The notes under the pieces are model-generated. The model ran no database searches. It was not told the DNA's origin and saw only the letters and a list, made by a program, of their open reading frames with translations. A program made the position numbers and the translations under genes. A DNA stretch of 17,185 bases from Agrocybe praecox (lineage: Eukaryota > Basidiomycota > Agaricomycetes > Agaricales > Agrocybaceae). Within the stretch, counting starts at the first letter, position 1. Every line of letters begins with the position of its first letter. Shown piece by piece: positions 1 to 8,879 of this stretch. The stretch lies in assembly GCA_964017145.1 (NCBI GenBank), contig CAXHKQ010000189.1:1-17185 (forward strand). Direction: 5' to 3'.

Positions 1-1030
1 CACTCAGCCTCAGCTGGTGTACTATAGAGCATCATAATGTCACAGTCACACACTCGCGCATCACACACACACACACATGCGCTTTCCTCCACACTTTGTA
101 TGCGTCTGCGTCTGCGGTTTGCGTTTATATTTAGCATGATTGCATGCTCTCGGAGCGTGCGCGTGCGCATGTCTGCATGTCGCGCACATTTACATTTTAT
201 CTGCGAATGCCATCGCGCCAGGCGCCACCAGAATCCGCCACCGCCGCCGCAGCCGCAGCCGCCGACGCGACCGTCGCAATTATTGGATACTCTAAATCAT
301 GGCATTAGTGTGTCGCGCACCAATTCGCACGTCCAAATATTAGCATTGTAGACCATCACTCCGTCAAGGTGATAATATCGGTGTGATGTGTTAACAGCCA
401 TCAGCGCATCAGACGCAGTCAAACGTCGGTCATCGAGCAAAAATATGCGAATATCGTCCAAACAGAGCAGCGCATAATTCGGACAACGCCAACGCGCCAA
501 CGAGCGAATACACACGAAAACATATTTTTGTTTGGGCAGATTATCATCATCTTACGCATCCAACAGTCCAGCATCATCAGTCCGAGTACAATAATGCTCG
601 ATTCACGCAGTGAGAGAGATGAAAGATGCGCAGAGGGCGCCGACTGCAATAAACACAAAAGTCGTAAAACGCAGTTAAGTGGTCACTTAATTTCGGATTA
701 TCCGGGACGACAAGCGGAACACAGCAGAGAGACTGGGGCCCATACAGCACAGCACAACAACCGTGACGGTTAACATATGTTAACACATACAGACACCACC
801 ACCACCGCACCACCAGCCGCATATGCATATATGAGCTGCGCCGACACGCATGCGTGGGGAATTTTTCTTAAAAGGTTTTTTACGACGCCGCCGCTGTGGC
901 ACGAGCGTGGCTCCAACACACACAGACAACGGACATGTTGCGATGGTCTGGAAAACGACGACGACGATGAGGGCAATGATGAGCATACCAGTATAGTATG
1001 TAGAGTAGAATACTCGATGGTTCAATAGGT
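1..1030. other. Non-coding GC/CA-rich stretch, no gene seen
   Basis: The stretch is rich in CpG and CA dinucleotides, with a (CA)8 tract at 62-77, a CCG-rich run near 237-260, and short ACC and GAC trinucleotide runs (793-812, 955-968). The open frames here are short, overlap on both strands and encode low-complexity peptides (His, Thr, Arg), so I do not call any. It may be intergenic or an intron; no splice-linked exon is recognised. Confidence 0.5.
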
Positions 1031-1040
1031 CCTGGGAATC

Positions 1041-1633
1041 ATAATGAAAACATAAACTTTTTCAGTTCAGTTCAGTTTACTTTCATCATTTTAATTCAGA
1101 AATAAATGATATTAGCTGATGGCCAATTCATAGCCAATTCATATGGCTATTTGCAGGGACTTAGGACTGAGAGAAAACACTGGTTTAGATATTCTTGAAC
1201 GAATGACGTCGTTTACACATGTTCCTCCAAGATAAGAATTCTCTATGTTCGAAAGAAAGATCATTATTAAATGTAAAACCAAAAGTGGGTATCGACAAAA
1301 ACAAGGGCCGCCATTAAATTATATTTTTTCAGTGTGTCTGTTGGAAGAATCATTTTACACATTACCATCGACAATAACATCAAACTAGGCCAGTTGGTGT
1401 AAGGTCCATTATGCCAAAATGATTGATGATTTCAAATGAACCCATTTGGTTCGAATAAATGTCATTCAGATTACAACAGAAGGCGTATCATCAAAGCTTT
1501 CGGAACACACATGTAAGAAACAACTTAATTTCACGGTAGATATTTTCAGTATATTTTGCTCTGTTTCGACCAGATCAGATATCGAAAGACACAGAAACAA
1601 GAAATAATCAAAGGTACATATTTAATCGAGAAT
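1041..1633. other. AT-rich stretch without recognisable features
   Basis: Composition drops to AT-rich just after 1030. A short TTCAG triplication (about 1062-1077) and a local duplication around GCCAATTCATA (1122-1142) are visible. No coding frame, RNA gene or complete mobile element is recognised. It borders the SINE at 1640. Confidence 0.45.
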
Positions 1634-1639
1634 AAGCAG

Positions 1640-2051
1640 ATGGTAGAGTGGGTAGCGTAGTCGGGTTTTGGAATCACAAGTTGCTGGTTCGAATCCCCGA
1701 AGCGGCACCTCAAATTTATCAAACGCGTCGTCAAAAAACTGGGAACTGTGTAATCAGCAATAAACAGGTTGCTATACACAAAAACAATAAGTTCTCAAAG
1801 CGCAGAGTGGAAAAAACACCAATCACTCTGCCCGTGTGCGAGCAGACACGTAAATGTTGGCTTGACAGTTCGTTATGACTCTTACTGTGTAGCGCTAAGC
1901 GCTGATTTCGTTATAGCAAAAAGCTCCTGTTTGAGTGAAACTGTCCTGTTGATATACTGGTGCCTATCAACAGTAATAACCTGTAAAAAGCTTCGTATTT
2001 CAAATACAGCCGCCCAACACCTCTTAATGGGGTAAATGGATGTAGATGATG
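1640..2051 (+). mobile_element. tRNA-derived SINE-like element
   Basis: An RNA polymerase III A box TAGCGTAGTCGG (1653-1664) matches the consensus TRGCNNAGYNGG. A B box GGTTCGAATCC (1686-1696) matches the consensus exactly, and the start-to-start spacing of 33 bp is normal for tRNA. The cloverleaf does not fold well, so this is not a working tRNA gene. A tRNA-unrelated body follows, ending in a GTAGATGATGA-type tail near 2051. A 6-bp direct repeat AAGCAG flanks the proposed element (1634-1639 and 2052-2057) and may be a target-site duplication, though it is short. The 3' end shares more than 20 bp with a second fragment at 17050. Confidence 0.6.
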
Positions 2052-2057
2052 AAGCAG

Positions 2058-2760
2058 CAGTTCCCAAACACCTCGATCGTGCAGCGCAATGTACGTTAAT
2101 CGCAATTCAATGAGCCATAAAAGGCTCAAAAATGAATCTCATGGATAAACGAAATGAAATTCATATGACTGATGAAGTGAACAATTTCGTGCTTAAAATT
2201 CAAGTGGAAATGTTTACAAATGAGCGAGATGTAACGATTTTCCGGAGTAATTCTACACATTATACCTCGATCCCCGTAGTCGATTTGTTCGACTTACGTT
2301 TTAGAAAATTTATGAGCCACAGCTCTCGCATGAGCAAAATAAAATGTATTCATATCTTTAGGGTCTTAGGTATCTCCAGCTTTCTCACTTTTCGGTCTCC
2401 GAAATTATTTGCTCGTTCATTCTTATGTATTCGTCGTCAGTAACTGCCCCACTTGGGCGTCCACGTCGACTGCGCACATCGTCGTCAGCGACCAAATGGC
2501 CAATACGGAGTTTCGGAAATCAATTGCCAATTTTGTTTTTCGGCTAGAGCAGGAGCTGGAATATACGTAATAAATAATAATAAGCCGTGTTTTGTCTCCA
2601 TCTGTTCGTGTTACAATAAACGGTATAACGTCCCAACTACTAGATGGTGTGTAATTTTAATACTTCCTACTTTAAAAGCCGGCACTATCGACCAATGTTA
2701 TCGTTTTTTGAGAGTGGTGGCACCAGAACACCGAAAGTCACCACCACTTATTGAACGATG
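2058..2760. other. AT-rich stretch without a supported gene
   Basis: Frames of 103 codons (2132-2443) and 129 codons (2453-2842) are open, but neither shows a recognisable domain, codon bias like the two real genes, or splice context. I see no inverted repeats that would bound an element. It may be decayed repeat DNA. Confidence 0.4.
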
Positions 2761-3443
2761 TAGTAGATGGATGCCACCGAGTGCACATACACAATTTCAC
2801 ATTCGTTGCGGCAGCAGCAGCAGCAACAGCGCGTCAGACTGATTGCGCACCACCACCACCGACCGCTCTATCGATCGATCATTCTCGCTGGCTGGTTGCT
2901 CTGTACTTCTCTCATGTGCCCCGACAATGCACGTGTGCTGTGCGCGTGCGCGCGATGTGTTCTACATAATTCGCGCTCAATGCGCTGTGACGACGACGCG
3001 ACGGCGGCGGCCGACCTTCGACGGCCGGGCTGAAAAGATTGCTACAAAATAAAACTGGTGGCAGCGCGGTGCGAGTGTGTAACACAGATCGGCATTCCCA
3101 CACACAAACAGACCACTACACATATTGGCAATTCGTCATAATATGCCGTCGATATAATGCTGAATGGAAACCGCAAAGTACGACGCGCCAACCGCCACAC
3201 ACACACTAACCCACCCACTTTAGTACGTGCGCACGCCAAGCTGCGCCGAATGCGTGGTATGTGCGATTTACATGGTTCGACGGACACATCGATACAATGC
3301 ATAAATTGCGATGTTGAGCTTGTGTCGCGGAACACGCGCGACAAATTCGCGGTTACACGAAGCCAATAGAAGTAAAAATCAAACGCTCGCACATCGACCA
3401 AATAAAATAAATTAAATCATGTATCATCCCGATCGCCACGGCC
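2761..3443. other. GC/CA-rich flank downstream of the transporter, no second gene seen
   Basis: This stretch includes the 3' side of the minus-strand transporter, so part of it is probably its 3' UTR. It contains a CAG-type run at 2811-2830 and a CG-rich patch at 2990-3030. The plus-strand AATAAA-like sequences near 3050 and 3400 are on the wrong strand for the transporter. On the minus strand the nearest standard-like signal is an ATTAAA at 2660-2655, about 790 bp past the stop. Confidence 0.4.
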
Positions 3444-4968
3444 TCAACTCTTCTCCGCCACCACATGCTTCTTCTGAATCCCCTCCACAATGGCCGTCAA
3501 CGCCTGCCGCTTCGTCTCCGGCACCATGTACCACACAAACGGCACATACGCCAGCGTCACCAGCGCAAAGCCCAAAAACAAATAGTCACTGCCCAACTCG
3601 CGCTGCACCACCTCGTACAGCAGCACCATCAGCAGCCCGGTCAGCGATGACACGATGAACTTCACCGATCCCGCGACTCCGCGCAAATGCTTCGGGAACA
3701 GCTCCGCCGTGATCACCGTCAGCAGCGCCAGAATGCCAATCGTGTACGTCACCATGATCGCCATAATCGCGGCCATCGGCAGCCATGCGATCGCACGCAC
3801 GTCGACCTCCCAGCGCTCCAGCACAAAGTACACGCCAATCACGGCGTTCGCCAGTGCCGTGCCCACCACAGAGATCAGCAGCAGCGGCCTGCGGCCCATC
3901 GTGTCCACCAAGAAGCACGCCAACACCGAAGCGGCCAGCTGCACCAGCCCGAAAATCACCGACGCCAGACCCGAATCAATCCCCGAATCCAGCCGCTCGA
4001 AAATCGTCTGCGCATAGTGCAGCATCAGCTGCGAGCCGCACAGCTCCAGCAACGCCGCCAGACCCATCACGGTCAACAGACTGCGCCGATTGCCGCGATT
4101 CATCACCAGCTCACGGAACGTGCCTTGCTCGCTGCGCTGCAGCGCCACCTCCATTGCGCTGAGCTCTTCGTCCACTTTGGCTGTCTGACGCAGCTGACGC
4201 AGGCTCTTCTCGGCGGCCTCGCGGCGACCGCTGGCGAGCAGGTGGTACGGACTCTCGGGCAGCCAGACAAAGGAGACGAGGAACAGAGCGACGGGCACGA
4301 TGCCGAGCCACGCCATCAGACGGATGGAGACGAAGGGGCCTGCTGCGTAGATGTAGAGCAGGCCGAGCTTGCACATGACGGTGTGCAGGATGCCGAGATA
4401 GCCGCGAATGTGATCGGAAGCGACTTCGGCGATGTAGACGGGCAGCACGACGTAGGAGCAGGCGAGCGCCATGCCGGCGAGCAGGGTGAACAGGCAGACG
4501 AGGTAGACGGACTGGGCGAAGGCGAGCAGGATCCAGGCGGCGGAGAGCGGGACGGTGGCGATGAGGAGGGTGCGCTTGCGACCGAATCTGAAGGGGGTTG
4601 AGGTGTTAGAATCGGTAAGAAATTGCGGACTCGCGGACTATGCTCACTTTTCCAGTGACCAGGCGGCCGGCAGAGGAGCCAGCACCATGCCCAGCTTCAG
4701 GAAGCCAACGATCCAGGCGCCATCATCGGCGCCGATCGGGATGGGCGAGTCTGGGGCGCGCAATTTAGGCAGAGCCGGCGAAGACCAACCGTAGGCGATG
4801 ACGGCGGCCAAATTGAAGGTGGTCGCTGTATGGGGGTGGGGGAAACGGATTGTGTTATCGAGACGTTGTTTCCACCGGTTACGGACTTCTAGCGTCCACT
4901 GCTCTGGGCTTACCCGACAGCACTACGAACGATTGATACACGTATTTTCGAGTGTTTGGTGACAGCAT
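3444..4968 (-). CDS. Sugar transporter of the facilitated trehalose transporter (Tret1-like) family, complete, three coding exons
   Basis: Major facilitator superfamily sugar porter, expected to move trehalose or another sugar across the plasma membrane. I join exon 1 (4968-4914), exon 2 (4825-4648) and exon 3 (4587-3444, stop TGA). Introns are 88 and 60 bp with donors GTAAGC and GTGAGC and CAG acceptors, and all phases agree, giving 458 aa. TM1 spans residues 12-32 and includes the family-typical YGWSSPALPKL. Other family signatures are FGRKR (79-83) after TM2, PVYIAEVASDHIRG (127-140) after TM4, PESPYHLL (188-195) after TM6, ELCGSQLMLHYAQ (259-271), DTMGRR (306-311), ELFPKHLRG (373-381) and PETK (434-437). 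Hydrophobic segments fit 12 TM helices, and the length fits the family (about 450-500). The start ATG has A-rich upstream context. Starting at Met117 (4472) would remove TM1-3. No AATAAA is visible on this strand just after the stop. Substrate and orthology to a named gene are inferred from the family only. Confidence 0.9.
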
Positions 4969-5376
4969 TTTTGTGTTACGTTGTCGACTTTGTCGGTCGA
5001 CAGCTCACGAGCAACTGGAGTGTTTGAACAGTCGTTGAGAGACGACGCACAAAGCTGCTATTCGACATACGGGCGGTATCTGTTTGTCTAATCTTGGGAG
5101 ATTGTGTCAGAAGCATGTATGAGTTGTATAGGTGTTCTAGTATCTCTCACGGCGCTTACTCTATCCATGCGATAATAGGATAATTAGTGGGTCATAAACG
5201 AGAGCGTCTGTCAACTGATATAGTTCTTTCGATGTGTTCGTTATCGTTCCCCTCCCACTTCAGATTGTAAGAATCGGCTGGTCGTTGATTTGATAGTGCG
5301 ACAGTTACTTGCAGTTTTTTTTGTTCTCCGGGCACAAATCTGTATAGGCCCACTTTACACAACTGCGCAATTGTAA
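4969..5376 (-). promoter_or_regulatory. 5' leader and proximal upstream region of the sugar transporter, with upstream ORFs
   Basis: This is the DNA between the transporter ATG and the start of the transposon nest. Read on the minus strand, an ORF of 46 codons runs from an ATG at 5116 (second in-frame ATG at 5068) to a TAA at 4978-4976, only 7 nt before the main ATG. Shorter upstream ORFs start at 5168 (26 codons) and 5195 (3 codons). An arthropod-like initiator TCAGTT occurs with +1 A at about 5216; no TATA box was seen about 30 bp upstream of it. A perfect 7-bp inverted repeat (TGTCGAC...GTCGACA, 7-nt spacer) lies at 4982-5002 and could form a leader hairpin. The sequence elements are seen directly. 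That they are transcribed, and where transcription starts, is inference. Confidence 0.35.
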
Positions 5377-5705
5377 TACAAACACTCTCATAATAGTTCG
5401 GACACGTGGACAAACCATCTTGCTTCCTTACTATCGAGGCGTATACCAAGTTTTTCTTAATGGGTTTTTTCAAATAATCATTCTAGATTCCAATAGATTC
5501 GTCGGAAAACAATAATATCGGAAATATGCTACCAAATTCATGTTACAAAATACACTAGCAGAAACAATTAAAGGATCACTTTAAAAACCCGAATTTGTTG
5601 CTGTTATTTGAAGAGCTGTATCTTCCGTAATAATGGTCGTATAAATAAGTACTTTGGGATGGATTTTGTGTCAATGCCACGCATATCGCACAATCGTCAT
5701 GAATA

Positions 5706-6251
5706 CAGTGAGTAAAAAAACAACTATTTTTTCGATTTTGTTTATTGTGCACGAACTTGGGACAAAATATGCCAACTCAATCACTATATGGAACGGCCTC
5801 GATACGATTTTTTTTTAACATTGTGATATCGGACTTTGAATGGAGAAGGGCCATTTCGTGTTTGATCACCAATAACTCAAAAACCAATAATCTCACAAAA
5901 ATGTTATTGAGACTTTTGATAATTTCGATATATTCTTAATGATGATAAGTATCAATATTTCCGAGAAAAAAAATTAGTTACTATCTCTACACGAACTTGA
6001 AAACGCTGTAAAAGCTTTGGACGAATTTGGGAAAATCAACCGTTGAGGTACAAATGTCAAGAACATATTTGTTTAAAGGATACGTTTTAAAGTTCAAGAT
6101 ACTCAAAAGATTTCCACAAAGTTTCAATGTAATCCCTCCGGCCGTTATTTTGTAAAGTTGTTTGGAATTTGTGTAAGGATCAAAATATGCAAAACCAACA
6201 AGTTCGTGCACAATGAACAAAACAAATAAATACAATTTGTTTTACTCACTG
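5706..6251. mobile_element. Inner TA-flanked element with CAGTGAGTAAAA termini
   Basis: The left end CAGTGAGTAAAA starts at 5706 and the right end TTTTACTCACTG finishes at 6251, each bordered by TA (5704-5705 and 6252-6253). CAGT-type ends with a TA duplication are typical of Tc1/mariner elements. Inward, both arms share TTGTGCACGAACTTG (about 5744-5758 and inverted at 6201-6215) and an AATATG/CATATT block, but then diverge. The central part (about 5790-6170) shows no recognisable transposase. The alternative is that this is just the diverged inner part of the middle element's long arms. I prefer a separate insertion because the flanking arms are identical over 33 bp while these arms are clearly diverged. 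Confidence 0.6.
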
Positions 6252-6377
6252 TATTCATGACGATTGTGCGATATGCGTGGCATTGAACAAATATCCATCC
6301 CACAATCTCGAAACTAGAAAGTTCAATCTTGAAGTACTTATTTGTCCGACTTTGATACGACCATTATTAACGAAGAT

Positions 6378-6662
6378 CATCAAAAATCATGTTTGGTGCT
6401 ACAACTCGTAGGTCTTGACCTCCCTTGTATACCCCATTTGTATTTGAAGAGTAGCAGGGCTTCGTAACCGGTCTCGGGTTTGAAAGATAACATGTGGTTA
6501 GCACATCGCTCTAAAGAGTAACCCTAGGCAACATTTAACATCCTTCCTGTGGATCATCGTGTGGAGTAAAATCCAAAAACTTGTACTCACTCCCGAGATT
6601 TGAACCCGGGACCTCCCGCTTGTGAGGCAAGCACTCTATCACCTGCCCCACTCAGACGACCC
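6378..6662 (-). mobile_element. tRNA-derived SINE with 9-bp target-site duplication
   Basis: The direct repeat AACGAAGAT occurs at 6369-6377 and 6663-6671, exactly flanking a 285-bp segment. On the minus strand the segment begins with a tRNA-like head (6662 to about 6585). It has a B box GGGTTCAAATC (RC of 6597-6607), a T stem that pairs, and an anticodon arm CTTGC-CTCACAA-GCGGG, giving anticodon CAC. That resembles tRNA-Val(CAC). The acceptor stem does not pair, so it is not a functional tRNA gene. A roughly 200-bp unrelated body follows, ending in TTTTTGATG. It interrupts the right arm of the middle palindromic element; the left arm has no such insert. Confidence 0.8.
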
Positions 6663-6744
6663 AACGAAGATACATCTCTTCAATTCCGGGTTTAAAGTGA
6701 TCCTTTAATTGTTCCCGCTAGTGTATTTCGGACATTATGTAAAT

Positions 6745-6885
6745 ATGGACAGATTTTTGTCTGGGAAAAACGAAATAATGCGCAAAGTCAACCAGGACCC
6801 GAGAATTCTGGCCCGCCATGTGTTGAGGGAGTCGTCAGGCATACGTGTAAGCACATCAAAAAAATCGACAAGAATCCTTACGTAG
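6745..6885 (+). pseudogene. Relic of a Tc1-like transposase helix-turn-helix domain
   Basis: A 46-codon open stretch begins at the ATG at 6745 and stops at TAG (6883-6885). Its core, DPRILARHVLRESSGIRVS followed by TS and TRIL, resembles the second DNA-binding helix-turn-helix of Tc1-family transposases. That family pattern runs roughly as N/D-PR-I-S-A-R-x(2)-A, then G-x-x-V-S, then T-V-R-R-x-L. It lies in the outer element, just inside the point where the middle element inserted. The catalytic DDE region is absent, because only about 190 bp remain before the right terminus. The call rests on motif memory, not on an alignment. Confidence 0.5.
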
Positions 6886-7075
6886 AACATATTGCATGTT
6901 GGAGAAAAAAACGCATACAACGGATATCGCTCGCTCTGAGGGCATCCGTTGAAATTATCAACTCTGAAATTTATAATCTTTTCTAGCGAGTGCCAATCCA
7001 ATGAATTCAAAATGCCTTGATAAAATTAGGAAGCAAGTATGTCTACGTGTCCGAACTATTATGAGAGTGATTGTA

Positions 7076-8152
7076 CATTTTAATTCAATCTCCGCACACT
7101 TTGCGCCATGCGTTCGCTCGCTTTGTTTCGCCACAATTTAATTGCCTGCAGCGGCTTCAAACAAAACGTCCACACGTGTGAATGTGCAGCTCACCTGAAC
7201 ATCCGGTCCGGTGTGCGCTCGCACTAACGAAGTTTAATTTTCACTTTGCCCGTGCTGCTGCAGCGTGCGTTTTTACCTCAATGGGCCAGCACTCGCACGA
7301 CTTGTGACTTGCGTGTGGCGACGATCGCGCACACATCGACAAAACAGACACCGTCGGTGCGAAGCGACGACGAAACACTTGTGCATGTGTTTCGCTGTTT
7401 ATGTTGTATTTTATTGGGCGTTGGGATTAGTACGTGAACGTGACCGCAATGTGTACATATGTACATACATATATTCACTTCACGGCACGCCTCCGCCTTT
7501 GGGCCCGGTTTTTATAGTCTCTCCTCTGGTCGAATTCTGGTTCAAAAGCTGGAAACGAGCAGTAGACAACTGCTGCATTCAGTCAAAATCGACGCAAAAC
7601 TCAATTCGTCTACCCAAGTGCAATGAGACACTTGCATGCATGCATGTGAATGATATGCGCGGGCACACAGGAGGGGGCCACACACACACACACGGACACA
7701 CGTGTTTTGTCACAGTCGCATTAAGATTGGGCACACACATATCGCGGACGTCTCGCAGCATATACGTGTTGCGCGCACAAATTGGAAAAGGCCACGCACG
7801 CGCGAAACTTGCTGTGATGTACTTGTGCTGTACACTTTACGATCGCGCATACACTGACCAAAGTGTTTGTGTTCACTGTTCACTATACAGATAATAGCGC
7901 GCGCTTCGAGTGTGTATGCGCGTGTGCAAAAGACGACGAGTGTGTAAGATATGCACATTCAAGAGTTGTCCGACTACACGCGCTGGCGACCAGAGCATAC
8001 AGACGCACATATCCGAAACACAACGACGTCGGCGACACGCAAGACACACACAACGATGAATGAAACGCGCGAAATAGGAGTGTTAGATATAAAAAAAATA
8101 TTGATATATCGAACACATCGCACACTGTCACATTTTTGTGCAAAGTGGTTGG
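7076..8152. other. Non-coding CA/GC-rich stretch
   Basis: Single-copy-looking DNA lies between the two transposon regions, with a (CA)7 tract at 7679-7692, GCATGCATGCATG at 7634-7646 and many CGCACA words. A 209-codon plus-strand frame (7265-7894) is mostly translated simple sequence (Thr, His, Cys, Arg, with HTHTHGHT) and has no domain, so it is not called. Confidence 0.45.
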
Positions 8153-8160
8153 TTAACTCT

Positions 8161-8190
8161 CATCCGCCGTTGGGGTCGAAATCGACCCTA
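8161..8190 (+). repeat. Third copy of the CCGCCGTTGGGGTC palindromic motif
   Basis: ATCCGCCGTTGGGGTC at 8162-8177 repeats the start of the motif found at 8331 (direct) and in inverted form ending at 8876. The attached small palindrome is GGGTCG-AAAT-CGACCC here and GGGGTCT-AAAT-AGACCCC in the other two copies. It lies 4 bp inside a TTAA at 8153-8156. A TTAA also occurs at 8899-8902, just outside the right arm, so 8153-8902 may bound one TTAA-type (piggyBac-like) element, but the ends are not symmetrical. Confidence 0.55.
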
Positions 8191-8327
8191 TTTCTCGATT
8201 TTTCCTACTTTGAATGACTACAGAACGTAAGCGGTTTATCGATATGAGCTGATACTTTGGCTATAACGTTTTATGGAATGCTCTTTCAAGAGATGATGTC
8301 GTTAGTGGGATTTACAAAAAAAACTTT

Positions 8328-8879
8328 CGAATCCGCCGTTGGGGTCTAAATAGACCCCAATCGGAAACGATCTTAAATATGCACATGTTTTTACACTTGA
8401 AAGTAGACAACAAATAATTATATACGTGTGTCAGGATTTTTGCAATTGCTACCTGTGGCGGAAGATATGAACAGTTCAAGGCGAATTGGTGAATTCTTCA
8501 TAACCCGGAAATATATACTAAAAAAATCTGATTTTTTCAATATTTATATGATCAATAGAAACGCAGTTTCATTCGAAAATAATCGAGCACAAGTCCGCAC
8601 GCATTATGTCTGTCACACATGATCATTTTTAATGTGTGCTATCTCGATTATTTTCGAATAAAATTATGTTTTTATTGATAAAAAATATAATTTTGAAAAA
8701 CAAATTTAAAATGTTTAGTATATATTTCCTGGTTATGAAAAATTCACTAATTTGCCTTGAACTGGTCATATCTTCTGCCACAGGTTAAAATTGCAAAAAT
8801 CCACGTAAATCATAATTTCTTGTCTACTTTCACGTGTAAAAACCGATTGGGGTCTATTTAGACCCCAACGGCGGATTCG
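8328..8879. repeat. Long imperfect hairpin (inverted repeat, arms about 250-280 bp)
   Basis: Positions 8328-8364 and 8843-8879 are exact reverse complements over 37 bp, starting CGAATCCGCCGTTGGGGTCT. Similarity continues inward with interruptions: the AAAGTAGACAA block, TTTTTGCAATT, CTGTGGC, GAAGATATGA, AGTTCAAGGC, GTGAATT, AAATATATACTAAA and TTCGAAAATAATCGAG all recur inverted. The arms reach about 8605 and 8630, leaving a loop of about 24 nt. No coding sequence of a known type is present. This is typical of a foldback or MITE-like mobile element; the precise family is not certain. Confidence 0.85.

Larger units (their letters stand above)
5553..6723. mobile_element. Middle TA-flanked inverted-repeat element inserted in the outer element
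   Basis: The left end reads CACTAGCAGAAACAATTAAA (5553) and the right end, reverse-complemented from 6723, reads CACTAGCGGGAACAATTAAA. Both continue with GGATCACTTTAAA. TA flanks both ends (5551-5552 and 6724-6725). The two arms are inverted copies right through to the inner insertion: matching blocks include the GTATCTTC segment, AATAATGGTCGTAT, AAATAAGTACTT and GGGATGGAT. The left arm carries small deletions relative to the right. Without the inner element and the SINE it is roughly 330 bp, a MITE-like palindrome with no coding capacity. Confidence 0.72.
5379..7073 (+). mobile_element. Outer Tc1/mariner-type element, non-autonomous, carrying nested insertions
   Basis: Terminal inverted repeats of roughly 45-50 bp begin CAAACACTCTCATAATAG on the left (5379) and, reverse-complemented, CAATCACTCTCATAATAG on the right (7073). 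Both continue into TTCGGACACGT and a CTTGCTTCC block. The element is flanked by TA on both sides (5377-5378 and 7074-7075), the target duplication of Tc1/mariner transposons. A remnant of a Tc1-like DNA-binding domain lies at 6745-6885. Removing the middle element (5553-6723 plus one TA) leaves only about 520 bp of outer element, so most of the transposase is gone. Its right end reaches single-copy-looking CA-rich DNA; its left end is about 410 bp upstream of the transporter ATG. Confidence 0.78.

Noticed and set aside
2132..2842. Open frames of 103 and 129 codons in tandem
   Set aside because: There is no recognisable domain, no codon bias like the real genes and no splice support; the lengths can occur by chance.
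4470..4472. ATG at Met117 as the transporter start
   Set aside because: It would remove TM1-3 and the FGRKR motif. Upstream exons join in phase with consensus splice sites and restore a normal family N-terminus.
3687..4601. 304-codon plus-strand frame, and others (3655-4017, 3785-4162), opposite the transporter
   Set aside because: They are antisense or shifted shadows of a GC-biased coding exon, rich in Arg, His and Gln with no domain. The minus-strand frame has clear family motifs.
6587..6662. Functional tRNA-Val gene on the minus strand
   Set aside because: The acceptor stem does not pair, a long body follows, and it is flanked by a 9-bp duplication, which makes it the head of a SINE.
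7265..7894. 209-codon plus-strand frame
   Set aside because: It is composed largely of translated simple repeats with no domain, and overlaps other frames on both strands.
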